Source: Gemmobacter caeruleus | GTDB lineage: Bacteria > Pseudomonadota > Alphaproteobacteria > Rhodobacterales > Rhodobacteraceae | Direction of reading: 5' to 3' | Assembly: GCF_008271655.1 (NCBI RefSeq) | Contig: NZ_VKKX01000004.1 | Coordinates: 1 to 53,676, forward strand | DNA: 53,676 nt | Part shown: positions 23,414 to 32,358 of the stretch, in pieces | Layout: the number at the start of each line of letters is the position of its first letter | Position numbering within the stretch: position 1 is the stretch's first letter | Made by a program: the position numbers and the translations under genes | The notes under the pieces: model-generated | Databases searched by the model: none | What the model saw: the letters and a program-made list of their open reading frames with translations, nothing else | Told to the model about the DNA's origin: nothing

Positions 23414-23619
23414 CACAGTCCCGCCGCATGTCCCTGGTCGAAGCCGCAACCAACGTGATCGTCGGCTATGCCCTCGCCGTCGGAATGCAGATCGTGGTGT
23501 TTCCAGTCTTCGGCATCCACATCGCGCTGGGCGATCAGCTGGCAATCGGGCTTGCCTTCACAGCCATTTCGCTGGTGCGAGGCTATGTGTTGCGCAGGTT
23601 GTTCGAGAGATTCCGTTGA
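23410..23619 (+). CDS. DUF7220 small membrane protein
   Basis: A 69-aa protein with the start MTQSRRMSLVEAATN and two hydrophobic segments (about 14-33 and 39-57, the second containing GLAFTAISLVRGY). It matches the small phage membrane protein family DUF7220 as I recall it. The start overlaps the methyltransferase stop (ATGA). Role unknown; a holin is not excluded by topology but it lies far from the lysis genes. Confidence 0.8.
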   Translation: MTQSRRMSLVEAATNVIVGYALAVGMQIVVFPVFGIHIALGDQLAIGLAFTAISLVRGYVLRRLFERFR

Positions 23620-23847
23620 CGGGAAATCCGCAGTTCTCTACCGTTCGCCCAAACGAAGGCTCAGAAATGAGCTTTGACGGCGGCATAAGCCCCCTCAGGT
23701 CGGCAGTGAAAACCCTGACGGCATCGTTGTACGGACTGCGGAACCACGAACGATCGGGTCTCGCGCGAGCATAAGCTTCCCGCCGGGGAGCGCCCCTCCA
23801 AGGCGCCGCGCATTCGCTTCTCACGAAGTTGAATGGAGACCCCTTGG

Positions 23848-24228
23848 ATGGGAAAGCTGTCGAATATTCGTCGAACCAAGATGCTGGCGCAGGGCGGCCG
23901 GTGCTATTACTGCGACCTGCCGATGTGGGATCCGGAGCTGGATAATGCCGTGCCGGAAATCTGCCGGGCACCAGCCATGCGGAAGTACCTCCGCTGCACG
24001 GCAGAGCATCTGCACCCCCGCTCCGACGGCGGTGCCAACGTGGCCGCGAACATCGTCGCTGCCTGCTGGTACTGCAACACAAGGCGGCATCAAAGGAAGG
24101 AGCCACCCTCCCCGGACATCCATCGCGCACGAGTCCGAGAGAGGATGGCAAATGGGAAATGGCTGGCCGCGCAACTGAAAGACATCAGCAACGCTGTCGG
24201 CACGGGTTCGGGTGCCAGAAGGGTCTGA
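23848..24228 (+). CDS. HNH endonuclease
   Basis: A 126-aa HNH nuclease: zinc knuckles Cys19-x-x-Cys22 and Cys73-x-x-Cys76 surround the core EHLHPRSDGG and NIVAACWYCNTRR. HNH proteins encoded just before the terminase cooperate with terminase in cos cutting in several phage groups, which fits its place here. ATG 23848 has GGAG 9 bases upstream; an in-frame ATG at 23833 has a poorer site. The 229 bp before it (23620-23847) show no gene and may hold the cos region, which I cannot pinpoint. Confidence 0.88.
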   Translation: MGKLSNIRRTKMLAQGGRCYYCDLPMWDPELDNAVPEICRAPAMRKYLRCTAEHLHPRSDGGANVAANIVAACWYCNTRRHQRKEPPSPDIHRARVRERMANGKWLAAQLKDISNAVGTGSGARRV

Positions 24229-24242
24229 TGCTGCAATCCTGA

Positions 24243-24809
24243 TCAGGGCAGCTTGTACACCGTCCCCCTGCCCTCGACCTTCTCCGCGGCGATGGGCAGA
24301 CCCAGCTTCTTCTTGAGCGCCCCGGAAATGGCTCCCCTCGCGGTGTGGGCTTGCCAAGAGGTCGCCGCCACGATCTCGGCGATGGACGCCCCCTCGGGGC
24401 GCTGGAGCATGGCGATGATCTGGGCCTGCTTGGTGCCAGCGCGGATGGCGACGGGTTTCGCGGTGTTGGTGTCGCAGGGCGTCTGCACCGGCTCCGGTTT
24501 AGCCTTGGGCTTCACCCTCCGCGCGCTGGCGATGGCGCTGGCCACCACCGGCTCGATCCCGATGGCCTCCAGCCCGGCCTCGGTGGCGATCAGCGTGGTG
24601 CCGTGGCCGTCGCCGGTTTCGCGCCACATCGGCTCGCCGCGACGCAGGTTGGCCTCGACTTCCTCGAGCCAGCCGCGGGCGATCATCTTGCCGACCACCA
24701 TCTTGGCGGCGGCGCCGACCAGCCCCTCGGGCAGCGGCAGGGCGAGGTTGCCCGGCCGAGTCGCAGCGCGGGACAGGATCAGGGACTGGGTGTCGGACGG
24801 GGTGGTCAT
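24243..24809 (-). CDS. DUF3489 domain protein
   Basis: A 188-aa protein on the strand opposite to the late genes. Its C-terminal 70 residues are the DUF3489 domain: GTKQAQIIAMLQRPEGASI, then ATSWQAHTARGAISGALKKK and the end VEGRGTVYKL, a winged-helix-like fold. The N-terminal part contains a second helical segment (AKMVVGKMIARGWLEEVEA) and may also be winged helix. Probably a DNA-binding regulator. ATG 24809 follows a GC-rich hairpin by 20 bases. It converges with the HNH gene. Confidence 0.85.
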   Translation of the reverse strand: MTTPSDTQSLILSRAATRPGNLALPLPEGLVGAAAKMVVGKMIARGWLEEVEANLRRGEPMWRETGDGHGTTLIATEAGLEAIGIEPVVASAIASARRVKPKAKPEPVQTPCDTNTAKPVAIRAGTKQAQIIAMLQRPEGASIAEIVAATSWQAHTARGAISGALKKKLGLPIAAEKVEGRGTVYKLP

Positions 24810-24828
24810 CGGGGCCTCCGGGCGCTGT

Positions 24829-24847
24829 GGCGCGCGGTGTGCGCGCC
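24829..24847. terminator. GC-rich hairpin before the DUF3489 gene
   Basis: GGCGCGC (24829-24835) and GCGCGCC (24841-24847) form a perfect 7-bp stem with loop GGTGT. It lies between the two leftward genes, so it may attenuate read-through into the DUF3489 gene. No T tract on the minus side. Confidence 0.35.
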
Positions 24848-24946
24848 TTCTACGGACGTTCGCCCGACTTACGCGGCCCCACTGGGGCCACGGTCCGGGC
24901 TCACCCCCGTCGTCGCACGGGACGGCCGTTGCGCCGTGTGGGCGCG

Positions 24947-25174
24947 TCAGGCGGCGTGTTCGCCTTCCTTGAAGGCGCTGTCGGTGATCTGGCGCAGCAG
25001 GCCCGCGTAGTGCTTCAGCGTCCCGACATGGCCCCAATGGATCTCGTCGGGGTGGGTCTCGAAATGGTCGTCGCTCAGGGCCTTCAGGCGCTCCAGGATC
25101 ACGTCGATCTCTGCCTTGGCGGCGATGAAGGCGTCGAGGGCCTTGTCGTTCTGGGCTGTGCGGCGGGTGGTCAT
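24947..25174 (-). CDS. Small phage protein of unknown function
   Basis: A 75-aa charged, mainly helical protein (KALDAFIAAKAEIDVILERLK) with a His-rich middle (HFETHPDEIHWGHVG). It is upstream of the DUF3489 gene on the same strand and likely shares its promoter in the 25175-25290 gap, which is divergent from terminase. ATG at 25174 fits the family length better than the in-frame start at 25201. No function known. Confidence 0.72.
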   Translation of the reverse strand: MTTRRTAQNDKALDAFIAAKAEIDVILERLKALSDDHFETHPDEIHWGHVGTLKHYAGLLRQITDSAFKEGEHAA

Positions 25175-25290
25175 GGCAGGGTGTCCTACACTGAGTTGCA
25201 TCGTTTCCTTGCGATCAGACTCGCTCTGTCGCGCCGCCTAATCAACTGAATACCAATCGATATCATCAGCTTGATCGGATTATCCACGCC

Positions 25291-25827
25291 ATGAAGGGCA
25301 TGAGCGAACGCGAGTATGCGGCGCATTCCGGCCTCTCCCGCGGCGGGGTGCAGAAGGCGCGCAAGAACGGGCGGCTGGTGGTCCATGACGATGGCTCGAT
25401 CAACGCCGCAGCCTCGGACGTTCGGCGGGCGGAGATGACGGATCCCGACCAGCAGCGCCGCAGCCTGGGTGGGGACGGGCTGGCCAGCGGCCCCGGCGAC
25501 ACGACATCCTACATAAAGGCGCGCACGGCGCTGACGGTCTATGCGGCGCAGGAACGCCAGCTGGCCGTCCAGAAGAAAAAGGGGGCGCTGGTCGACCGCG
25601 CGCGGGCGGAAACGCTGGTGTTTCGCCTGGCGCGGCAGGAACGGGATGTCTGGGTGACCTGGCCCGGACGGGTGGCCGCACTGATGGCGGCGCAGATCAT
25701 GGCGGAGGTGGAACGGCAATCCGGGGCATCGGTGACGATCGAGACCGCGATCATGCAGAGGGTGCTGGAAGCCCATGTCCGCGAACAGCTCGACGCCCTC
25801 GCCGACCTCCGGGTTTCCCTCGGATGA
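25291..25827 (+). CDS. Terminase small subunit
   Basis: A 178-aa protein with a short N-terminal helix-turn-helix (EREYAAHSGLSRGGVQKARKNGRL) for recognising packaging DNA, and a helical C-terminal part. It begins the packaging/head operon and overlaps the large-subunit gene by 53 bases. The likely partner of a GpA-type large subunit, as Nu1 is in lambda. The start is an ATG without a strong ribosome binding site. Confidence 0.85.
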   Translation: MKGMSEREYAAHSGLSRGGVQKARKNGRLVVHDDGSINAAASDVRRAEMTDPDQQRRSLGGDGLASGPGDTTSYIKARTALTVYAAQERQLAVQKKKGALVDRARAETLVFRLARQERDVWVTWPGRVAALMAAQIMAEVERQSGASVTIETAIMQRVLEAHVREQLDALADLRVSLG

Positions 25828-27817
25828 CGACAACGATCTGACGGCCGACCTCGACCTCGGCTTCGATGGCGCCGAGGACCTGCTCCGGGTCTGGCGGCAG
25901 GGCCTGCGGCCCGATCCGAACCTGACGGTGTCGGAATGGGCGGATCAGCATCGCTGGCTGTCGTCGCGGGGCGCGGCCGAGCCAGGGCGGTACCGCACCG
26001 CCCGCGCGCCCTACCTGCGCGAGATCATGGATGCGCTGTCCCCAGGCCATCCCGCCCAGCGCATCACCTTCATGAAGGCCGCGCAAGTCGGTGCGACCGA
26101 GGCGGGCAACAACTGGATCGGTTTCGTGATCCATCACGCCCCGGGGCCGATGCTGGCGGTGCTGCCGAGCCTCGAACTGGCGAAGCGTACCTCGCGCGGC
26201 CGTCTTGATCCGCTGATCGCGGATAGCCCCGCGCTGCGCGAACGGGTCAACCCGGCCCGGTCGCGGGATGCCGGGAATTCGATGCTATCGAAGGAGTTTC
26301 CCGGCGGCATCCTGGTGCTGACCGGGGCCAATTCGGCAACCGGCCTGCGGTCGATGCCCGCGCGCTACGTCTTCCTCGACGAGGTCGACGCCTATCCAGC
26401 CTCGGCCGACGAGGAAGGCGATCCGGTCACGCTGGCTGAGGCGCGGACGACGACCTTCTCGCACCGGCGCAAGGTGTTCATGGTCTCGACGCCGACGATC
26501 CGGGGGCTGAGCCGGATCGAGCGAGAGTTCGAGGCTTCCGACCAGCGTCGGTACTTCGTGCCCTGCCCGCATTGCGGAGCGATGCAGTGGCTGCAGTTCG
26601 ACCGCCTGCGCTGGGCAAAGGGGAAGCCGGAAACCGCCGCCTATCATTGCGAGGGTTGCGAACGCCCCATCGCCGAGCACCACAAGACCGAGATGCTGGC
26701 CCGCGGCGAATGGCGGGCAACAGCCGTGTCCAGGGATCCGAAGGCCATCGGCTTCCACCTCTCGGCGCTCTATTCGCCCTTGGGCTGGAAAAGCTGGTCC
26801 GACGTCGCGCGGGAATGGTTGGCGGCCCAAGGGTCGGACGAGACGCTGCGCGCCGCACGCAACACGCTTCTGGGCGAGACATGGGTCGAAAGCGGCGATG
26901 CGCCGGAATGGCAGCGGCTGGCAGATCGGCGCGAGGTCTGGAAGCCGGGCATGGTGCCGATGGCGGGGCTGTTCCTGACCGCCGGGGTGGACGTCCAGAG
27001 GGACCGCATCGAGGTCGATATCTGGGCCTGGGGCCGGGGCCTCGAGTCCTGGCTCGTCGATCACATCGTCATTCCGGGCGGGCCCGATGATCCGGCAGCT
27101 TGGGACAAGCTGGCGGCCCTCCTCGGTCGGTCGTGGCAGCACTCCAACGGCGCCTTCATGACGGTGGCGCGCCTCGGCATCGACACCGGTTACGAGGCTG
27201 CGGCCGTCTATGCCTGGTCGCGCAAGGTCGGCTTTGAACAGGTGGCGCCGCTGAAGGGCCTCGAGGGCTTCAATCGTGCCGCCCCTGTGTCTGGCCCGAC
27301 CTATGTCGATGCCACCATCGGTGGCAAACGCCTCCGCCGCGGCGCCCGTCTCTGGTCGGTGGCCACGGCAACGTTCAAGGCGGAGACCTACCGCTTCCTG
27401 CGGATCGAACGGCCCTCGGACGAGGACCGCGCCACCGGAATGCTCGACGCTCCCGGCACGATCCACCTGCCCGGATGGGCCGATACCGAATGGCTGAAGC
27501 AGCTGGTGGCGGAACAACTGGTCACGATCCGCAACAAGCGCGGCTATGCCCATCAGGAATGGCAGAAGATGCGCGAACGGAACGAGGCGCTGGACTGCCG
27601 GGTCTATGCCCGCGCCGCCGCGTGGATCCTTGGCGCCGACCGCTGGGACGAGGCCACCTGGCGACGACTGGAAGCGCAGGCGGGCGTGGAAACACGTCTG
27701 CCGGTGGCTGTCGCCGCGGCCGCCACACAACCCGACCCGGCCCAACCCAAGGCCGGAACCCTGACCACGCCACGCCGGAAACGGCGGGCTTACACCCCGA
27801 ACTTCATGAGGGACTGA
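25775..27817 (+). CDS. Terminase large subunit, GpA family
   Basis: A 680-aa packaging motor and cos-cutting nuclease of the lambda gpA family. The ATPase domain has the deviant Walker A KAAQVGATE (101-109) and Walker B YVFLDEVDAYP (Asp202, Glu203). A zinc-finger-like CPHC...CEGC pair follows (about 265-298). The nuclease domain starts near VDVQRDRIEVDIWAWG (about 409). The length is normal for the family. It implies cos-type packaging. The N-terminal 50 residues overlap the small subunit gene. Confidence 0.95.
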   Translation: MSANSSTPSPTSGFPSDDDNDLTADLDLGFDGAEDLLRVWRQGLRPDPNLTVSEWADQHRWLSSRGAAEPGRYRTARAPYLREIMDALSPGHPAQRITFMKAAQVGATEAGNNWIGFVIHHAPGPMLAVLPSLELAKRTSRGRLDPLIADSPALRERVNPARSRDAGNSMLSKEFPGGILVLTGANSATGLRSMPARYVFLDEVDAYPASADEEGDPVTLAEARTTTFSHRRKVFMVSTPTIRGLSRIEREFEASDQRRYFVPCPHCGAMQWLQFDRLRWAKGKPETAAYHCEGCERPIAEHHKTEMLARGEWRATAVSRDPKAIGFHLSALYSPLGWKSWSDVAREWLAAQGSDETLRAARNTLLGETWVESGDAPEWQRLADRREVWKPGMVPMAGLFLTAGVDVQRDRIEVDIWAWGRGLESWLVDHIVIPGGPDDPAAWDKLAALLGRSWQHSNGAFMTVARLGIDTGYEAAAVYAWSRKVGFEQVAPLKGLEGFNRAAPVSGPTYVDATIGGKRLRRGARLWSVATATFKAETYRFLRIERPSDEDRATGMLDAPGTIHLPGWADTEWLKQLVAEQLVTIRNKRGYAHQEWQKMRERNEALDCRVYARAAAWILGADRWDEATWRRLEAQAGVETRLPVAVAAAATQPDPAQPKAGTLTTPRRKRRAYTPNFMRD

Positions 27818-28032
27818 TGGACCTGGAACGCATGCAGGCCCTGCTGACCGCGCTGCAGGAAGCCCGCTTCGCCGGGCTGCGCAGCGTCAGCTACGACGGC
27901 AAGACCGTGAATTATGGTTCGGATGCGGAACTGGCCGCGGCCATTCGCGATCTCGAAGGTCGCATTGCCTCGGCCAGTGGCACATCTGCCCGCCGCCGTC
28001 GCTGGGGCACCGTCGCGACCAAGGGGCTTTGA
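27817..28032 (+). CDS. gpW-like head-tail joining protein
   Basis: A 71-aa protein with the gpW pattern: helix MQALLTALQEARF, a beta hairpin (SVSYDGKTVNYG) and helix ELAAAIRDLEGRIA, then a basic tail. gpW plugs the portal after packaging. The start overlaps the terminase stop (TGATG). Its order between terminase and portal is as in lambda. Confidence 0.88.
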   Translation: MDLERMQALLTALQEARFAGLRSVSYDGKTVNYGSDAELAAAIRDLEGRIASASGTSARRRRWGTVATKGL

Positions 28033-28034
28033 CG

Positions 28035-29546
28035 ATGGTCTTCGACGCCTTCCGCGCGCGGCTCGGGTCCATCATCGGTGGCTTCGACGCCGCGCAATCC
28101 CACCGCCGCATGCGCGGGTTCCGCGCCACCCGGGCGCATGTGAACACGCTGATCGCCGCCTCAGGCGAGACGATCACCGCCCGGGCGCGCTGGCTGGTCC
28201 GGAACAACGGATATGCGGCGAACGCCGTCGATGCCTTCGCGAACCACGTCGTCGGGGACGGCATCAAGCCCTCGTCCAAGATCGCCGATCCCGCAAAGAA
28301 AGAGGAGCTGCAGAAGCTCTGGCTCGCCTGGACCGACGAAGCCGATGCAGAGGGGCTGACCGACTTCTTCGGCCTGCAGCGCCGGGCTGCGCGGGAGGTG
28401 TTTCTGGCAGGCGAGGTGTTCCTGCGCATCCGCACCCGGCGGCCGGAAGACGGGCTGACGGTGCCGATGCAGCTGCAGATGCTGCCCTCGGAAATGCTGC
28501 CCCAGGACATGACCCGCGTCCTGCCCGGGGCGGGGTCGATCCGGCAAGGCATCGAGTTCGATGGCATCGGACGGCGCGTGGCCTATCACTTCCTGCGCCG
28601 CCATCCGGGCGACCTGACCGATCCGGGGCTGGCGGGCGAGACGGTGCGGGTTCCAGCCTTCGAGGTGATCCACATCCTCGACCCGGTCGAGGCGGGTCAG
28701 CTTCGCGGCGTGTCGCGCTTCGCGGCGGCCGTGGTGAAGCTCTTCACGCTGGACCTCTACGACGACGCGGAGCTGGAGCGGAAGAAGACCGCCGCGATGT
28801 TCGCGATGTTCATCACGTCGCCAGCCCCGGAAACCGCCCTCGATCCGGCCGAGGACGATCTGGAGGTGGAACCGGGTCAGGTGGTGCGACTGGACCCGGG
28901 CGAAGATGTCACCACGCCGTCCACCCCGGACTCGGGGTCCACCTATGAACCCTTCCAGTACCGGACACTGTTGCAGATCGGCGCCGCGCTGGGCGTGCCC
29001 TATGGCTATCTGACCGGCGATACGGCGAAGGGCAACTACTCCAACACCCGGATCGCCTTGGTGGACTTCCGCCGCCGCATCTCGGCCATCCAGCATTCCG
29101 TGATGGTCTATAAGCTCTGCCGCGCGGTCTGGACGCGCTGGATGGACATGGCCGTACTGGCGAGCGCCATCGACCTGCCGAGCTATGCAAGTGAGCGGCG
29201 GGCATACCTTGCCTGCGACTGGCTTCCGACCAAGTGGGATTGGATCGACCCGGCCAAGGATGCCGCGGCAGAAATCCTGCAGATCGAGGCTGGCCTGAAA
29301 TCCCGCACGCAGGCCATCGCGGAGCGCGGATACGACGCCGAGCAGGTGGACCGCGAGATAGCTGCCGAACGCAAGCGCGAGGCGGAGCTGGGTCTGGACT
29401 TCCGGCGGCCGGGATCGCCCGCACAGGCGGCGGGTGGCGGCGCGCAGCCGGGTGATGCCGAGGGCCAGCGGCAGGATCAGCAGGACGGCAGCAATCAGGA
29501 AGACGACGGCGAGGACCGGGAACCCCGGCCCGCGGAGGAAGGATGA
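28035..29546 (+). CDS. Phage portal protein, lambda gpB family
   Basis: A 503-aa portal that forms the dodecameric DNA gate of the head. Family features: the N-terminal FDAFRARLGS, the segment ARWLVRNNGYAANAVDA, then MLPSEMLPQDM and YLTGDTAKGNYSNTRIALVDFRR in two parts of the core; the C-terminal 60 residues are Glu/Gln/Gly-rich and disordered. ATG 28035 is 2 bases after the gpW stop; a TTG at 28029 is in frame but unlikely. Overlaps the protease start. Confidence 0.95.
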   Translation: MVFDAFRARLGSIIGGFDAAQSHRRMRGFRATRAHVNTLIAASGETITARARWLVRNNGYAANAVDAFANHVVGDGIKPSSKIADPAKKEELQKLWLAWTDEADAEGLTDFFGLQRRAAREVFLAGEVFLRIRTRRPEDGLTVPMQLQMLPSEMLPQDMTRVLPGAGSIRQGIEFDGIGRRVAYHFLRRHPGDLTDPGLAGETVRVPAFEVIHILDPVEAGQLRGVSRFAAAVVKLFTLDLYDDAELERKKTAAMFAMFITSPAPETALDPAEDDLEVEPGQVVRLDPGEDVTTPSTPDSGSTYEPFQYRTLLQIGAALGVPYGYLTGDTAKGNYSNTRIALVDFRRRISAIQHSVMVYKLCRAVWTRWMDMAVLASAIDLPSYASERRAYLACDWLPTKWDWIDPAKDAAAEILQIEAGLKSRTQAIAERGYDAEQVDREIAAERKREAELGLDFRRPGSPAQAAGGGAQPGDAEGQRQDQQDGSNQEDDGEDREPRPAEEG

Positions 29547-30862
29547 TGCATCACACTCAGATCGCCCAGCGCGTCTTCAACACGCCCTTGATGGTCGATC
29601 CCGCCAAGGCGCTGGCCTTCCTGACCGGGCTTGGTCCGCGGATCGTTGGGCGGGACATCAGCATCGAGGGGCTAGATATCGCTGCCGAAGATCGGGATGC
29701 CGCCAAGCTCCCTGCGCGCGCCTCTCTCTTCGGCGATGATCTCACCAACCGCCAGGCGCGGAATGGTGGCCAGCCCTTCGCTGTGGTGGACGGGATTGCA
29801 GTGATCGAGATCGCGGGCACGCTGGTGCATCGCGGCGCCTGGATCGGGCAATCCTCCGGTCTGACCTCCTACGAGGGCATCGCCGCCCAGCTTCAGGCGG
29901 CGCTCGCCGATCCTGCGATCCGCGGCATTGCGCTGGATATCGACAGCTTCGGTGGTGAGGTCGCGGGAGCCTTCGATCTGGCTGATCGCCTTCGCGTGGC
30001 AAGGGCGCAGAAGCCGGTCCATGCCTTCGTCGCCGATCACGCGCTGTCGGCCGCCTACGCCCTCGCTTCCCAAGCCGACCGGATCATCCTGCCCCGCACC
30101 GGCGCCGTCGGCAGCATCGGCGTTGTGGCCATGCACAGCGACATGAGCGGGGCGCTCGATCAGAAGGGCATCGCCGTCACGCTGATCCATGCCGGGGCCC
30201 GCAAGATCGATGCAAACCCGTATCAGCCGCTACCCGAGGCCGTCCGCGCCCGGATCGCGAGTGAACTCGAAGAATTGCGCCAGCTCTTCGCCGAAACCGT
30301 CGCCGAGGGTCGTGGCCGCCGCCTCGACACCCTTAGGGCGCTGGGCACCGAGGCCGCCGTGTTCCGCGGCGAGGCGGCGGTCTTCGCCGGTCTTGCCGAT
30401 GAAGTGGCCGATCCGGTCACCGCCTTCCGCGCTTTCGCCGCCGCACCTCGCGGCACATCCACCCCCAGAGGAAAGGGCCCGATGATGACCACAGCCCCCG
30501 AAGACCATGCACAACTTGCGACTGCGACTGCGACTGCCGCCAGCACTCCGCCGGAACCGGCCCCGCCCGCGGCAAGCGCGCCGCTGCAAGCCACGGCGAC
30601 CGCTATGTCGCCCGAAGCGATCCGGGCCGAGGCGGCCGAGGTCGCGCAGGTCTGCGCGCAGGCTGCCCGGCTCGGCGTGCAGATCGATGCCGCCGATGCC
30701 GTGGCCAAGGGTGTGAAGCCCGAGGCGCTGCGCGCCAAGGTCCTGGCCGATCTCGCCGCCCGCAGCGATGCTGCGGGCATCATCGCCACCGCCCCGGCCA
30801 TGGGCGCGAAGGAAAGCCCCATCGTCATGGCTGCGAAGAAATCGGCCGCCGCGTCGCGCTGA
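29543..30862 (+). CDS. S49 family head maturation protease with scaffold tail
   Basis: A 439-aa ClpP/SppA-type serine protease like lambda gpC. The nucleophile is Ser169 (DHALSAAYALA) and the general base Lys221 (HAGARKIDAN); the 52-residue spacing equals that of the Ser-Lys dyad of lambda gpC as I recall it. GAVGSIGVV forms the substrate strand. Residues after about 310 are Ala/Pro-rich then helical, the scaffold part, which could also be made alone from ATG 30482. It processes the prohead before DNA entry. Confidence 0.93.
   Translation: MMHHTQIAQRVFNTPLMVDPAKALAFLTGLGPRIVGRDISIEGLDIAAEDRDAAKLPARASLFGDDLTNRQARNGGQPFAVVDGIAVIEIAGTLVHRGAWIGQSSGLTSYEGIAAQLQAALADPAIRGIALDIDSFGGEVAGAFDLADRLRVARAQKPVHAFVADHALSAAYALASQADRIILPRTGAVGSIGVVAMHSDMSGALDQKGIAVTLIHAGARKIDANPYQPLPEAVRARIASELEELRQLFAETVAEGRGRRLDTLRALGTEAAVFRGEAAVFAGLADEVADPVTAFRAFAAAPRGTSTPRGKGPMMTTAPEDHAQLATATATAASTPPEPAPPAASAPLQATATAMSPEAIRAEAAEVAQVCAQAARLGVQIDAADAVAKGVKPEALRAKVLADLAARSDAAGIIATAPAMGAKESPIVMAAKKSAAASR
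30482..30862 (+). CDS. Possible nested scaffolding protein (Nu3-like) from an internal start
   Basis: Inside the protease gene, in frame, two consecutive ATG codons (30482 and 30485) are preceded by AGAGGAAAGG at 30467-30476, a good ribosome binding site. The 126-aa product would be Ala/Thr/Pro-rich then helical, as a scaffold should be. Lambda makes Nu3 from the end of C in the same way. Expression is inferred. Confidence 0.55.
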   Translation: MMTTAPEDHAQLATATATAASTPPEPAPPAASAPLQATATAMSPEAIRAEAAEVAQVCAQAARLGVQIDAADAVAKGVKPEALRAKVLADLAARSDAAGIIATAPAMGAKESPIVMAAKKSAAASR

Positions 30863-30915
30863 CAATTCCGCCCGCGCTGGGCGCCCCCATCCCCCAACAT
30901 CCTGGAGACTGAACC

Positions 30916-31296
30916 ATGCCCGTCCTGACGGAACCGCCCAGCATGGGCGACGTCCTCAAATACGAGGTCAACCCGAACTACACCCGCGAAGTGGTGACGC
31001 TCCTCGCGGGCATGCCCTATCCCGTCGGCTCGGTGCTGGGGAAGATCACCGCCAGCGGCAAGTACACCCTGTCGCCCGCGACCGGGGCCGACGGATCGCA
31101 GGTCGCCACTGCCGTCCTGCTCTATGCCGTCGACGCCACGCTGGCCGATGCCACCGGCATCGTGCTGGTCCGCGGCCCCTCCATCGTGTCGCGCGCGGCC
31201 CTCGCCTACGGCGCCACCGTCGATGACGGCACCAAGATCGCCGCCAAGATCACCCAGCTGGCCGCCGTCGGCATCGTCGCCCGCGACGGCGTCTGA
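30916..31296 (+). CDS. Head decoration protein, gpD-like
   Basis: A 126-aa protein matching the lambda D family: TREVVTLLAGMPYPVGSVLG, then YTLSPATGADGSQVATAVLL, and a C-terminal KITQLAAVGIVARDG. It binds the expanded capsid surface as trimers and stabilises it. ATG follows GGAG. The order protease, decoration, major capsid is as in lambda. Confidence 0.9.
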   Translation: MPVLTEPPSMGDVLKYEVNPNYTREVVTLLAGMPYPVGSVLGKITASGKYTLSPATGADGSQVATAVLLYAVDATLADATGIVLVRGPSIVSRAALAYGATVDDGTKIAAKITQLAAVGIVARDGV

Positions 31297-31323
31297 TCCC
31301 CCTCATTCCCCCGGAGCATTCCA

Positions 31324-32346
31324 ATGACCATCGTCCGCAATCCCTTCGACGCTGGCGGCTATTCGCTGGCCGAGATGACGCAGGCCATCAACATCCTGCC
31401 CAACCTCTACACCCGCCTCGCCCAGATCGGCCTCTTCCGCTTCGAAGGGGTCAGCCAGCGGTCCGTCATCATCGAGCAATACGAGGGCGTCCTGAGCCTC
31501 CTCCCCTCCGTCCCCCTCGGCGGCCCCGCCACCGTCGGCACGCGCGAGGGTCGCTCGATGCGGTCCTTCGCCCTGCCGTGGATCCCGCATGACGACGTGG
31601 TCCTACCTGCCGACATCCAAGGCCAGCCTGCGCTGGGCGCGTTCGATGCGGCTGATCCCCTCGTCGAGGTGATGAACCGCAAGCTGCTGCTTATGCGGCG
31701 CAAGCATGCCCAGACCCGCGAATACATGGAGATGAACGCGCTGCGCGGCATCGTGAAGGACGGGGCAGGCACCACCCTTTACAACTACTTCACCGAATTC
31801 GGCCTCGCGCAAATCTCCGTCGACTTCGTGCTGGGCACAGCCGGAACGAACGTGCAGGGCAAGGTCCGCGAGGTGCTGCGGGCCATCGAAGACAACCTTC
31901 TGGGCGAGGCCATGACCAGCGTGCACGCCCTCGTCAGCCGCGAGTTCTTCGACAAGCTGATCGCGCATCCAAAGACCGAGGAGGCTTACAAGTTCTACGC
32001 CTCGACCGGCGCCCAGCCCCTGCGCGAGGATGTGCGGCGGAACTTCCCCTTCGGCGGGATCCTGTTCGAGGAATATTCGGGCACCGTCACTCTTTCGACC
32101 AAGACAACCGAACGGCTGGTCCCCGCGAACGAAGGCATCGCCTTCCCCTTGGGCACGATGGACACCTTCACCACATATGGCGGCCCCGCGAACCTCTTGG
32201 AAACCGCCAATACCATCGGCCTGCCGCTCTACGCCCGCCAGCATCTCGACGAGAAGGGGCGCTGGATCGACCTGATGACCGAGGCCTCGATCCTGCCGGT
32301 GAACAAGCGGCCGAGGCTGGCGATCCGCTTGCACACGTCGAACTGA
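31324..32346 (+). CDS. Major capsid protein, gpE family
   Basis: A 340-aa HK97-fold capsid protein of the lambda gpE type, the main shell subunit. Typical parts: IVRNPFDAGGYSLAEMTQAIN start, RSVIIEQYEG, GTREGRSMRSFALPWIPHDD, the helix RRKHAQTREYMEMNALRG, and the C-terminal FPLGTMDTFTTYGGP and LPVNKRPRLAIRLH. The length matches the family. Start ATG has GGAG 8 bases upstream. Confidence 0.95.
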   Translation: MTIVRNPFDAGGYSLAEMTQAINILPNLYTRLAQIGLFRFEGVSQRSVIIEQYEGVLSLLPSVPLGGPATVGTREGRSMRSFALPWIPHDDVVLPADIQGQPALGAFDAADPLVEVMNRKLLLMRRKHAQTREYMEMNALRGIVKDGAGTTLYNYFTEFGLAQISVDFVLGTAGTNVQGKVREVLRAIEDNLLGEAMTSVHALVSREFFDKLIAHPKTEEAYKFYASTGAQPLREDVRRNFPFGGILFEEYSGTVTLSTKTTERLVPANEGIAFPLGTMDTFTTYGGPANLLETANTIGLPLYARQHLDEKGRWIDLMTEASILPVNKRPRLAIRLHTSN

Positions 32347-32358
32347 CGGACGCACCCC

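Noticed and set aside
26285-27745. 486-codon leftward open frame inside the terminase gene
   Set aside because: Antisense shadow of a clear GpA terminase.
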